This document shows, piece after piece, positions 1-8,319 of a stretch of DNA of 32,098 nt. Both the position numbers and the translations under genes were made by a program. Below the pieces are notes generated by a model. That model searched no databases. It was given only the letters and a program-made list of their open reading frames with translations, and was not told the DNA's origin. The DNA comes from Duganella sp. GTDB taxonomy: Bacteria; Pseudomonadota; Gammaproteobacteria; Burkholderiales; Burkholderiaceae_D. Position 1 is the first letter of the stretch, and each line of letters starts with the position of its first letter. The stretch is taken from contig JAMFSU010000043.1 in the NCBI GenBank assembly GCA_026225475.1, positions 1-32,098 of the forward strand, written 5' to 3'.

Positions 1-12
1 CATCGCTGGGAA

Positions 13-107
13 CCCCGTAGGGGCCGGGATCGCGCGGTCGCCTTCTTTTGCTTAGCTTTTCTTGGCGAGACAAGAAAAGTAAGCGGCTGCCGGGCCGCTC
101 CCGGCTA
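13..107. repeat. Palindromic intergenic repeat element
   Basis: Nested inverted repeats share one centre. The core is a 9-bp perfect stem (56-64 with 71-79, 6-nt loop) extended by GCTTA/TAAGC on either side. An outer 7-bp pair, GCCGGGA (23-29) and TCCCGGC (99-105), encloses it, and a small hairpin CCCC-GTA-GGGG lies at 13-23. The layout, and the typical text around GGTCGCC and CTTTTCTTGGCGA, match a palindromic repeat that I recall being dispersed between genes in Oxalobacteraceae and other betaproteobacteria. That family assignment is from memory. Its function is unknown. The element may continue left of the window. Confidence 0.6.
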
Positions 108-178
108 GGTAGTCCGAAGAAAACAAAACATCAGCAACCAAGAAACCAACGACAGGTGTTCTTAACTGAACAGCATTA

Positions 179-262
179 CACCGCAAGGTGGCTTTTTTAT
201 GCCTCACCAAACTGCGATGACGCCAAGTCAAGCACAATAAAAAAGCCACCTTACGGTGGCTC
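179..262. terminator. ahpF terminator inside a long inverted repeat
   Basis: On the minus strand, just after the ahpF stop, a 7-bp stem AGCCACC/GGTGGCT (245-251 with 256-262, loop TTAC) is followed by a T-rich run (A-run at 236-245 on the plus strand). A near-inverse copy of the same terminator, with its own small stem CACC-GCAA-GGTG and T-run, lies at 179-200 facing the other way. The two copies form a 22-bp inverted repeat, so the block can end transcription in both directions. Confidence 0.8.
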
Positions 263-286
263 TTTCATTCCAACAGTTCTACCTGA

Positions 287-1888
287 TCAGGCAGCGACAG
301 CTTCAGCCTTGGCCGATACCGCTTCTGCCTCATCCGGTGCCGATGTGCGAATCAGATGATCGAATGCACTCAGTGCAGCCTTGGCACCTTCACCAACGGC
401 AATCACGATCTGCTTGTACGGCACTGTCGTCACATCGCCAGCAGCGAATACGCCAGGAAGCGAAGTCTGGCCCTTGGCATCGACTTCAATTTCACCATGC
501 TTGCTCAAGGCCAGTGTCCCCTTGAGCCATTCCGTATTGGGTACCAAACCAATCTGGACGAAAACACCTTCCAGTTCGACGTGCTTGATGTCGCCGCTGT
601 CGCGTTCCTTGTAGGTGATGCCGTTGACCTTTTGACCGTCGCCGGTGATTTCGGTCGTTTGCGCCGATGTAATTACGACCACGTTCGGCAGGCTGCGCAA
701 CTTGCGCTGCAACACTGCATCGGCACGCAACTCAGCACCGAATTCGATCAAGGTCACATGCTTGACCAAACCAGCCAAGTCAATTGCCGCTTCCACACCG
801 GAATTGCCGCCACCGACCACCGCCACGCGCTTGCCCTTGAACAAAGGACCATCGCAGTGCGGGCAATACGCCACACCGTGATTGCGGTATTCATGCTCAC
901 CCGGCACGTTGATTTCGCGCCAGCGGGCACCGGTCGACAGAATCACCGTCTTGCTCTTGAGCACGCCGCCATTGGCCAGTTTGACTTCGATCATCTTGTC
1001 GCCCGGCACCAGTGCTTCGGCACGCTGCACATTCATGATGTCGACTTCATAGGTCCGGACATGCTGCTCCAGCGCCGCCGCAAAATGCGGCCCGTCAGTT
1101 TCCTTGACCGAGACGAAGTTTTCAATCGCCATCGTATCGAGCACCTGACCGCCAAAGCGCTCAGCGACCACACCGGTGCGAATACCCTTGCGCGCTGCAT
1201 AAATTGCCGCTGCAGCACCGGCAGGACCACCGCCGACGATCAACACGTCGTAGGCTTCCTTGGTGCTCAATTCTTCACCCTTGCGAGCGGCTGCACCAGT
1301 ATCGAGCTTGGCTAGGATTTCTTCGACGCCAGTACGACCCTGACCGAATACTTCACCGTTCATATAGACAGTTGGCACTGCCATGATCTGACGCTTTTCC
1401 ACTTCATCCTGGAACAGCGCGCCATCAACCGTCACCGAGCGGATGCGTGGATTGATGATCGACATCACGTTCAATGCCTGCACCACTTCCGGACAGTTCT
1501 GGCAGGTCAGCGAAATATAAGTTTCAAAGGTGTAATCGCCATCCAGGTTGCGGATTTGCTCGATCACCTTGTCGTCCAACTTGATCGGGTGGCCGCCGAC
1601 TTGCAGCAGCGCCAGCACCAACGAGGTAAATTCGTGGCCCATCGGGATACCGGCGAATTGGACGCTGATATCAGTACCTGGGCGGTTCAATGAAAAAGAT
1701 GGTTTGCGTGTTGCATGATCGTTGCGCTCGATGAGCGTGATGCGCTCGGACAGCGTGACGATTTCCTGCAGCAGCTCCTGCAGCTCACGGGATTTGGCGC
1801 CATCATCGAGCGACGCCACGATCTCGATAGGTTGTGTGACCTTTTCCAGATAGGCTTTTAATTGAGCTTTGAGATTGGCATCCAGCAT
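287..1888 (-). CDS. ahpF: Alkyl hydroperoxide reductase subunit F
   Basis: This flavoprotein uses NADH to regenerate the peroxiredoxin AhpC. The protein starts [16 protein letters not shown], matching the known N-terminus of AhpF. An in-frame GTG four codons upstream (1900) sits closer to the AGAGGAAA ribosome binding site and is an alternative. From the ATG it has 533 residues. The N-terminal tandem thioredoxin-fold domain carries the redox pair C129-x-x-C132 (TCQNCPEV). The FAD-binding GGGPAG is near residue 219, the reactive disulfide is C342-P-H-C345, and the NADH-binding GGGNSG is near 359. An alanine/glutamate-rich tail of about 12 residues extends past the usual end (E. coli AhpF has 521). 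The gene lies downstream of ahpC on the same strand, separated by a long palindrome. Confidence 0.97.
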   Translation of the reverse strand: MLDANLKAQLKAYLEKVTQPIEIVASLDDGAKSRELQELLQEIVTLSERITLIERNDHATRKPSFSLNRPGTDISVQFAGIPMGHEFTSLVLALLQVGGHPIKLDDKVIEQIRNLDGDYTFETYISLTCQNCPEVVQALNVMSIINPRIRSVTVDGALFQDEVEKRQIMAVPTVYMNGEVFGQGRTGVEEILAKLDTGAAARKGEELSTKEAYDVLIVGGGPAGAAAAIYAARKGIRTGVVAERFGGQVLDTMAIENFVSVKETDGPHFAAALEQHVRTYEVDIMNVQRAEALVPGDKMIEVKLANGGVLKSKTVILSTGARWREINVPGEHEYRNHGVAYCPHCDGPLFKGKRVAVVGGGNSGVEAAIDLAGLVKHVTLIEFGAELRADAVLQRKLRSLPNVVVITSAQTTEITGDGQKVNGITYKERDSGDIKHVELEGVFVQIGLVPNTEWLKGTLALSKHGEIEVDAKGQTSLPGVFAAGDVTTVPYKQIVIAVGEGAKAALSAFDHLIRTSAPDEAEAVSAKAEAVAA

Positions 1889-2020
1889 GATGATTTCCAC
1901 TTTCCTCTGATGTGAGATTCGATTTTTCCAGGCTCCGACGCGCGGCCTCGTGAGCGTTGCGCCGTTGCTTGCGCTGAGACTGGAAGGTACTTCTATTGTT
2001 CCGAACAGGCTTTACTGCGT

Positions 2021-2143
2021 TAAATCGTTGAGTGGGCATAGCGAGCGGTGCGATCTCAAGAAGAGAAGCGCAGCCGTACCTGAGTACGGCGAGCATCGCA
2101 GTCTTGAGATCGCGCCGCGCAGTAGCCCAATCAATGATTTAAA
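2021..2143 (-). repeat. 123-bp imperfect palindrome after ahpC
   Basis: The two arms, about 58 nt each, pair almost end to end around a CTGA centre near 2080. Paired blocks include TAAATCGTTG/CAATGATTTA, GCGATCTCAAGA/TCTTGAGATCGC and CCGTAC/GTACGG. The right arm begins inside the ahpC stop codon, so the structure starts where ahpC translation ends and fills half of the ahpC-ahpF gap. There is no T-run as in a classical terminator. In RNA it would be a very long hairpin, likely to protect the ahpC message or limit read-through into ahpF. That role is an inference; the inverted repeat itself is read directly. Confidence 0.7.
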
Positions 2144-2702
2144 TCTTGCCGACCAGATCCAGCGATGGCTTCAGTGTTTCTGCGCCTTCAGTCCACTTCG
2201 CTGGGCAAACTTCACCTGGGTGCGAAGCAACGTATTGCGCTGCCTTCACTTTACGCAGCAATTCGGATGCATCGCGGCCGATACCGTTGTCATGGATTTC
2301 CAGAACCTTGATCTGACCTTCTGGATTGATCACGAAAGTACCGCGCAGTGCCAGGCCTTCTTCTTCGATCAGCACTTCGAAGTTGCGTGCCAGTGTTGTG
2401 GTTGGATCGCCGACCAGTGGGTATTGCACTTTCTTGATGGCTTCCGATGTGTCGTGCCAAGCCTTGTGCGCGAAATGAGTGTCAGTCGACACGCCGTAGA
2501 TTTCCACGCCCATCTTCTTGAATTCTGCGTAGTTGTTGGCCAAATCTTCCAGTTCTGTTGGGCAAACAAAAGTAAAGTCAGCTGGATAGAACACGAACAC
2601 GGACCATTTACCCTTCAGCGTTGCCTCGGTGATGTCGACGAATTTGCCGTCATGATAAGCAGTTGCCTTGAATGGTTTGACTGTCGTATTGATAAGAGAC
2701 AT
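2139..2702 (-). CDS. ahpC: Alkyl hydroperoxide reductase subunit C (peroxiredoxin)
   Basis: This is a typical 2-Cys peroxiredoxin that reduces hydrogen peroxide, organic peroxides and peroxynitrite in the cytoplasm. At 187 residues it equals the family length. The peroxidatic cysteine is C47 in [12 protein letters not shown] and the resolving cysteine is C166 in [10 protein letters not shown]. The start ATG at 2702 follows AAGGAAAT. The oxidised enzyme is recycled by AhpF, encoded downstream on the same strand. A promoter with a candidate OxyR site lies directly upstream, and a 123-bp palindrome follows the stop codon. Confidence 0.98.
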   Translation of the reverse strand: MSLINTTVKPFKATAYHDGKFVDITEATLKGKWSVFVFYPADFTFVCPTELEDLANNYAEFKKMGVEIYGVSTDTHFAHKAWHDTSEAIKKVQYPLVGDPTTTLARNFEVLIEEEGLALRGTFVINPEGQIKVLEIHDNGIGRDASELLRKVKAAQYVASHPGEVCPAKWTEGAETLKPSLDLVGKI

Positions 2703-2740
2703 TGCAATTTCCTTTACTGGGGGTTGAAAGTAGGTGAGTC

Positions 2741-2769
2741 ATAGTAAAGCGCAGTCATACATTAATCAA
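2741..2769 (-). promoter_or_regulatory. Candidate sigma-70 promoter of ahpC
   Basis: On the minus strand a -35 TTGATT (2764-2769) and a -10 TACTAT (2741-2746) are separated by exactly 17 bp. Each matches four of six consensus bases. Transcription would begin about 30 bp before the ahpC start codon. The -35 directly abuts the candidate OxyR site, the arrangement expected for an OxyR-activated promoter. Confidence 0.5.
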
Positions 2770-2806
2770 ATTTATTTATCCAATACTTTCGATTGCATTT
2801 GACTAT
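2770..2806 (-). promoter_or_regulatory. Candidate OxyR binding site upstream of ahpC
   Basis: Read on the minus strand there are four tetramers, ATAG, CAAT, ATTG and AAAT, each separated by exactly 7 bp. OxyR contacts ATAG-N7-CTAT-N7-ATAG-N7-CTAT. The spacing is perfect and 12 of the 16 contact bases agree. The site ends where the -35 begins. Control of ahpC by OxyR is well established in proteobacteria; this particular site is a motif-level inference. Confidence 0.45.
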
Positions 2807-2960
2807 CGACCTTGCGCATCATGCCGCTACTGGCAGGCGACTCGTCTGGCACGGAAATCCAGCTACAAGGTTGATCTGCCGCGCCCGACGTGGGACAGAT
2901 AATGGCCACAGTCGCGCCATATGCTAGAAACAGGGAACATGTTTTCGTTCCCGCCGCCAT
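2772..2960 (-). CDS. Doubtful small exported protein
   Basis: An open frame of about 62 codons reads MAAGTKTCSLFLAYGATVAI and onward. It has a short polar start, a hydrophobic stretch of about 14 residues and a possible signal peptidase site at SGA-ADQ, leaving a mature part of about 35 residues. No ribosome binding site is evident, and its 3' half overlaps the candidate OxyR site and runs up to the ahpC -35. I do not recognise it. It may be a chance frame, and the 2807-3240 stretch otherwise shows nothing I can support. Confidence 0.2.
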   Translation of the reverse strand: MAAGTKTCSLFLAYGATVAIICPTSGAADQPCSWISVPDESPASSGMMRKVDSQMQSKVLDK

Positions 2961-3246
2961 CTTACTGTACGACGACAACGGCTGTATGACGTGCTTGTTT
3001 GACGGAAATACAAGTCAGTGAATCTGCTTGCATAGCGTACATGGCCCATGCGAGCCGTATTTCCTATTCGGCCCCCACCGTATTCATTCCCACAATACGT
3101 TCCTTCGGCACATGACACTGCAGGTGTTGTCACCGCCGACGACAAACGGAACAAATTTGTCGTATCCATTTTGAGATTCTTCCTATCGAAACACACCCGC
3201 CAAAGATATACATTTGCCATCTTTTTGTCTTGTAGATGGAGGGATT

Positions 3247-3549
3247 TTGAAGCGATATCACATTGTTCATGGTGATACGACGACTACGGGTGGACGAGTT
3301 ATCGCGGTTCGCCCCAATTTCACCAATCGGAGAAAAAGTCTGGCACTGATCGGCGATCAGGTTTTCTGCAACAAGTACAACACCATTGGCCGTATTGCGG
3401 CAGACGGCCCAAGACGTTCGATCAGTTTCATGGGGCAACAAGCGGCATTCGACAGGGATTTGTGTATGTGCAAGTGCGATCCGAAACCAAGACTGGTTAA
3501 TTCGATGGACAACATGAGGTTAAGCATGACCCCGGAATTGGGGTTGTGA
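3247..3549 (+). CDS. PAAR-like domain protein
   Basis: This is a small protein of 100 residues that begins MKRYHIVHGD from a TTG codon, preceded by GGAGGGA at 3238-3244. The start is chosen because PAAR-like proteins of this type commonly begin MKRYHI; an in-frame ATG at 3214 has no ribosome binding site. The order of features fits the family: GDTTTTGGRVI near the start, ALIGDQVFCNKYNTIGRI in the middle (one of the usual Cys positions is Asn), then GPR, FMGQQAAFDRDLCMCKCDPKPRLV. PAAR proteins cap the VgrG spike of type VI secretion systems and carry or recruit effectors. No other T6SS gene is in the window, so this is an orphan. Its stop overlaps the next gene by 4 bp. Confidence 0.72.
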   Translation: MKRYHIVHGDTTTTGGRVIAVRPNFTNRRKSLALIGDQVFCNKYNTIGRIAADGPRRSISFMGQQAAFDRDLCMCKCDPKPRLVNSMDNMRLSMTPELGL

Positions 3550-3818
3550 CCGTAGATAGAATGAAAGAAAAGGGATATTACGAACCTTTCATCAAAACCT
3601 TGCCCACGTTTCGCGTGTCATTTTTTGATTCCTATGCATCAGACCCAAGGGAGGAGGAACATGAGTACCGCAAATGCATGGACGCCAATGGCGAATGGCT
3701 CGCGGGAACCTACGAGCTCAATGAGTTTTTGCAGTACTGCAAGTATCGATATGGCGTCAGCATTGATGGCCAAATAAAAGCGCGATCTTTATGCAAAATC
3801 GCCAACGGAAACACGTGA
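3546..3818 (+). CDS. Small unknown protein translationally coupled to PAAR gene
   Basis: This 90-residue frame starts with GTG at 3546, sharing GTGA with the stop of the PAAR-like gene; an ATG at 3561 (MKEKGYYEPFIKTLPTF) is an alternative start. The protein is soluble, rich in Tyr, Glu and Lys, and includes EEEHEYRKCMDANGEWLAG and FLQYCKYRYGVSIDG. I do not recognise a family. The tight coupling to a PAAR gene suggests a cargo, adaptor or immunity protein for the spike, but it could also be the stub of a longer effector. Its 3' end is followed by the bidirectional hairpin at 3844. Confidence 0.5.
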   Translation: MTVDRMKEKGYYEPFIKTLPTFRVSFFDSYASDPREEEHEYRKCMDANGEWLAGTYELNEFLQYCKYRYGVSIDGQIKARSLCKIANGNT

Positions 3819-3837
3819 TCATAAACACGAAAAACGA

Positions 3838-3867
3838 CAAAAAAACGGCCATCCGCAGATGGCCGTT
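3838..3867 (-). terminator. pckG terminator, possibly bidirectional
   Basis: A perfect 10-bp stem AACGGCCATC/GATGGCCGTT (3844-3853 with 3858-3867, loop CGCA) is followed on the minus strand by a T-run (A-run 3838-3845). It lies 22 bp after the pckG stop. From the plus side the hairpin closes the PAAR gene pair but lacks a T-run. Confidence 0.88.
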
Positions 3868-3889
3868 GCTTGCTAATGCAACAGGTCAA

Positions 3890-5758
<1,869 letters not shown>

Positions 5759-6281
5759 AAGTACCTCCAATGCCAAAAAAATAGAAAGAATGCGTTGCTG
5801 CGGCAATGACGTCGTTGTCGACGCCGGCGCGGCGGATGCGCCATCAAGCCGGTGTTACGACGGTCTTGCTCTATACAGTCAGGTCTTGACTGTGCGACAT
5901 GCGCGCCGGATCGGCGTCACACCGCGAAAAAAGGGTCAAAATGATGAAAATCAGGCGGCGATTGTACACCCGGCCCCACTCAAGTTGTAGTGAAAAGTAG
6001 TCGACTAATGTAGTGGGAAATGTACTTTCGACATGATCACGTTGTTTCATTACGAAGCAGTGCAACAAAAGTAGTTTTGGCTGGCAATCTCTCACTGGTA
6101 GACCTTTGCCGCAATGCGAAGTGCCAAGGACAACGGGAGCTTTTGATGTCGGCAATACGCTGACGTTGCTACGCAACATGACTGCCAGACAAGCTGCCGT
6201 AAGGCAAATTTCAGGCAAGCGTTCTATGATGTGGTTTTGCCGCCGTGCTATTCCTTCTCACCACCGTTTTCCGGAGACCAT
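5759..6281. other. Intergenic region between pckG and hydroxyacid dehydrogenase
   Basis: This divergent intergenic stretch of about 520 bp has no gene I can support. It contains a perfect 10-bp palindrome TAGTCGACTA (5998-6007). On the minus strand that palindrome lies inside three direct ACTAC repeats, and a TACAAT box suitable as a pckG -10 follows nearer the gene. The part after 6060 shows nothing recognisable apart from the ribosome binding site of the next gene. Confidence 0.4.
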
Positions 6282-7268
6282 ATGAAGATCGCCATCCTCG
6301 ACGACTACCAGGACAATGTCCGCCAATTAGACTGTTTCAGCATGCTTGCGGAGCATGAGGTCAAGGTCTTTAACAATACTGTGCGCGGTGCCGGTCAACT
6401 GGTAGCGCGGCTGGCGTCGTTCGATGCGGTGGTGCTGATCCGCGAGCGTACGGTCCTCAGCAAAGCCGTGCTGGAGAAATTGCCGGCCCTGAAGCTGATT
6501 TCACAAACCGGTAAGGTCAGTGGTCACATCGATGTCGCCGCCGCCACTGCCCAGCGCATTGCCATCGTCGAAGGAGTCGGCGATCCAACCGCACCGGCCG
6601 AGCTGACCTGGGCCCTGATCATGGCCGCCACGCGCCATGTGCCGCAATACACCGCCAATCTGAAAGCGGGCTTATGGCAACAAGTATCACCCAACCCAGC
6701 ACTGAACTGCATCGGCACTGCACTTAAAGGCCGTACCTTGGGCATCTGGGGGTATGGCAAGATCGGCCGCATGGTGGCCGGCTATGGCAAAGCGTTCGGC
6801 ATGCGCATCCTGGTCTGGGGCCGTAGCGCCAGTCTGGCGCAGGCGCAGCAGGATGGCTTTGAAGCCGCTGCCAGCAAGGAAGATTTTTTTGCCCGCGCCG
6901 ACGTGCTGACGCTGCATTTGCGCCTCAACGATGCCACCCGTGCCATCGTTAATGCCGAGGATCTAGCGCGCATGAAGAGCAGCGCGACTTTCATCAACAC
7001 CAGCCGCGCCGAACTGGTGGCGGACGGCGCACTAGAGCAGGCGTTGCAGCAAGGACGTCCCGGCTTTGCCGGCCTAGACGTGTTCGAAACTGAACCCTTG
7101 CCGCACGATGCCGCACTGCTGCGCATGGACAATGTCGTGGCAACGCCGCACCTGGGCTATGTCGAGAAGGATGGTTACGAATTGTATTTCCGTGCCGCGT
7201 TTCAGAACCTGCTCGACTTCGCCAGTGGAACGCCGAAAAATGTCCTCAATCCTGAGACGTTGGCTTGA
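6282..7268 (+). CDS. D-2-hydroxyacid dehydrogenase family protein
   Basis: This is an NAD(P)-dependent dehydrogenase of the D-isomer-specific 2-hydroxyacid family, 328 residues from the ATG at 6282 (MKIAILDDYQDNV), which follows CGGAG. The Rossmann motif GIWGYGKIGRMVAGYG spans about 154-169. The catalytic triad is visible as R242 (NTSRAELV), E271 (FETEPL) and H290 (ATPHLGY). After the second beta strand the sequence reads VWGRS, with Arg where NAD-specific members have Asp, so NADP use is possible. Substrate specificity cannot be read from the sequence. The gene stands alone, and its 3' end overlaps the convergent neighbour by 23 bp. Confidence 0.9.
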   Translation: MKIAILDDYQDNVRQLDCFSMLAEHEVKVFNNTVRGAGQLVARLASFDAVVLIRERTVLSKAVLEKLPALKLISQTGKVSGHIDVAAATAQRIAIVEGVGDPTAPAELTWALIMAATRHVPQYTANLKAGLWQQVSPNPALNCIGTALKGRTLGIWGYGKIGRMVAGYGKAFGMRILVWGRSASLAQAQQDGFEAAASKEDFFARADVLTLHLRLNDATRAIVNAEDLARMKSSATFINTSRAELVADGALEQALQQGRPGFAGLDVFETEPLPHDAALLRMDNVVATPHLGYVEKDGYELYFRAAFQNLLDFASGTPKNVLNPETLA

Positions 7269-8001
7269 CCCTGACCGGGCGTGGCGGCGCATAGACATGA
7301 TGCGGTGCATGTGCCACCTTCCATAAATGCGCCCAGCCGGGTGGCCAAGGTAGCGGCGGCCCGGCATATTCGGGCACGCCGCGGCGCACTGCAATCACGG
7401 GTAAATGCTCGGGCATCGCACCGTGCTGGTCCCAGCCCAGGCTGAAGGCATAATCGGGCAGCAAGGCGTCGCAAACGGCTGCCAACCAATTGGTATGATC
7501 TTCATCGCGCCCCAAGGCCTGAGCCAAACCCTGCGGGTCAAATTGCGCCAGGGCTTTGATCAGATCCTCAGTGCTGGCGCCGGGTACATCTCCCCAGCCA
7601 AAAATCGGATTGAAGTTGTAATCGGCACCCGATCCATACCAGCCTTCGCGCCAGGGCCGCTCAATCCAATGGCGCGAACCGGCGAACAAATGCCAACGCC
7701 AGTGCAAACCCGAGGGCTTAGGCCAACTATATAGATAGAGTCGCTGATAACCGGCCGCATGCAGCTGTCGCACCATGGCCATCAAGCGCGCATGCGGCAT
7801 GCGCTCCGGCGGCGCACGACGAAACAAAATTGGTGCGCCATCGGCATGCTGCACCTCATCCGACGACAAATTCAGATCCAGCGTACGCACTTCATTGCCA
7901 AATCGCCCGGAAATCCAGCCCGTGAGCAGATTGACGGACACGATCACGCCATAACCTCGATGACGATGAAAGATAACGGTGCCGGGAGCAATAGGTTTCA
8001 T
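7246..8001 (-). CDS. Conserved unknown protein
   Basis: The product has 251 residues and starts MKPIAPGTVIFHRHRGYGVI. It is soluble, without signal peptide or membrane segments, and rich in Trp, Pro, Gly and His. The first 60 residues (HRHRGYGVIVSVNLLTGWIS, RFGNEVRTLDL) resemble the small barrel often found in CarD- or UvrD-type interaction modules, but the match is weak. The middle, LYLYSWPKPSGLHWRWHLF and WYGSGADYNFNPIFGWGD, looks well conserved but I cannot name a family. Codon use resembles the neighbours. The 3' end overlaps the convergent dehydrogenase gene. Confidence 0.7.
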   Translation of the reverse strand: MKPIAPGTVIFHRHRGYGVIVSVNLLTGWISGRFGNEVRTLDLNLSSDEVQHADGAPILFRRAPPERMPHARLMAMVRQLHAAGYQRLYLYSWPKPSGLHWRWHLFAGSRHWIERPWREGWYGSGADYNFNPIFGWGDVPGASTEDLIKALAQFDPQGLAQALGRDEDHTNWLAAVCDALLPDYAFSLGWDQHGAMPEHLPVIAVRRGVPEYAGPPLPWPPGWAHLWKVAHAPHHVYAPPRPVRVKPTSQD

Positions 8002-8147
8002 CCCTCGATTTTATAGGAGCTTGGACAAATTTTCGCAGTGCAAAAAAGTTGCCGCATATCATCTCTATACAGTGCTGCGCGGGTTGCCAACGCGTACGTT
8101 GATGTATACAAATCTGCGTGCGGATTTCTTTACCTATTCTGACAAAG

Positions 8148-8164
8148 GCCTTACCCCATAAGGC
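8148..8164. promoter_or_regulatory. Inverted repeat upstream of sigma-54 promoter
   Basis: A perfect inverted repeat GCCTTA-CCCCA-TAAGGC lies about 50 bp before the -24 element. Sigma-54 promoters need an upstream site for an enhancer-binding protein, usually a dyad. This one is a candidate but is nearer than is typical. Confidence 0.25.
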
Positions 8165-8213
8165 TTAGCGCCTGATCAAGATACGTGAGAGAATCTCGGC
8201 GCACAAAAAAACA

Positions 8214-8228
8214 TGGCACATAACTTGC
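8214..8228 (+). promoter_or_regulatory. Sigma-54 (RpoN) promoter
   Basis: TGGCAC-ATAAC-TTGC matches the sigma-54 consensus TGGCAC-N5-TTGC base for base, with the invariant GG (8215-8216) and GC (8227-8228) exactly 10 bp apart. It is correctly oriented about 90 bp before the start codon of the double-Cache/CheW gene. No enhancer-binding protein gene is adjacent, so the activator is encoded elsewhere. Confidence 0.8.
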
Positions 8229-8319
8229 GTTAGATCATGTTGCGCACCAGCAAAATGGATAATCAAAAGCAAGGTGCGAATAGGTTCTCGCGAGCTTTTT
8301 CAAATAAAAGGGACAACTC

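Noticed and set aside
356..1315. 319-codon plus-strand frame opposite ahpF
   Set aside because: It is antisense to the conserved reductase; composition is His/Arg/Cys-rich shadow type.
1950..2744. 264-codon plus-strand frame opposite ahpC
   Set aside because: It crosses the 123-bp palindrome and the ahpC gene and has no family features.
2924..3220. 98-codon minus-strand frame upstream of the PAAR gene
   Set aside because: It has no ribosome binding site, an Arg/Cys-rich low-quality translation and no motif.
5871..6218. 115-codon minus-strand frame in the pckG upstream region
   Set aside because: It has no ribosome binding site or family resemblance and crosses the likely pckG promoter.
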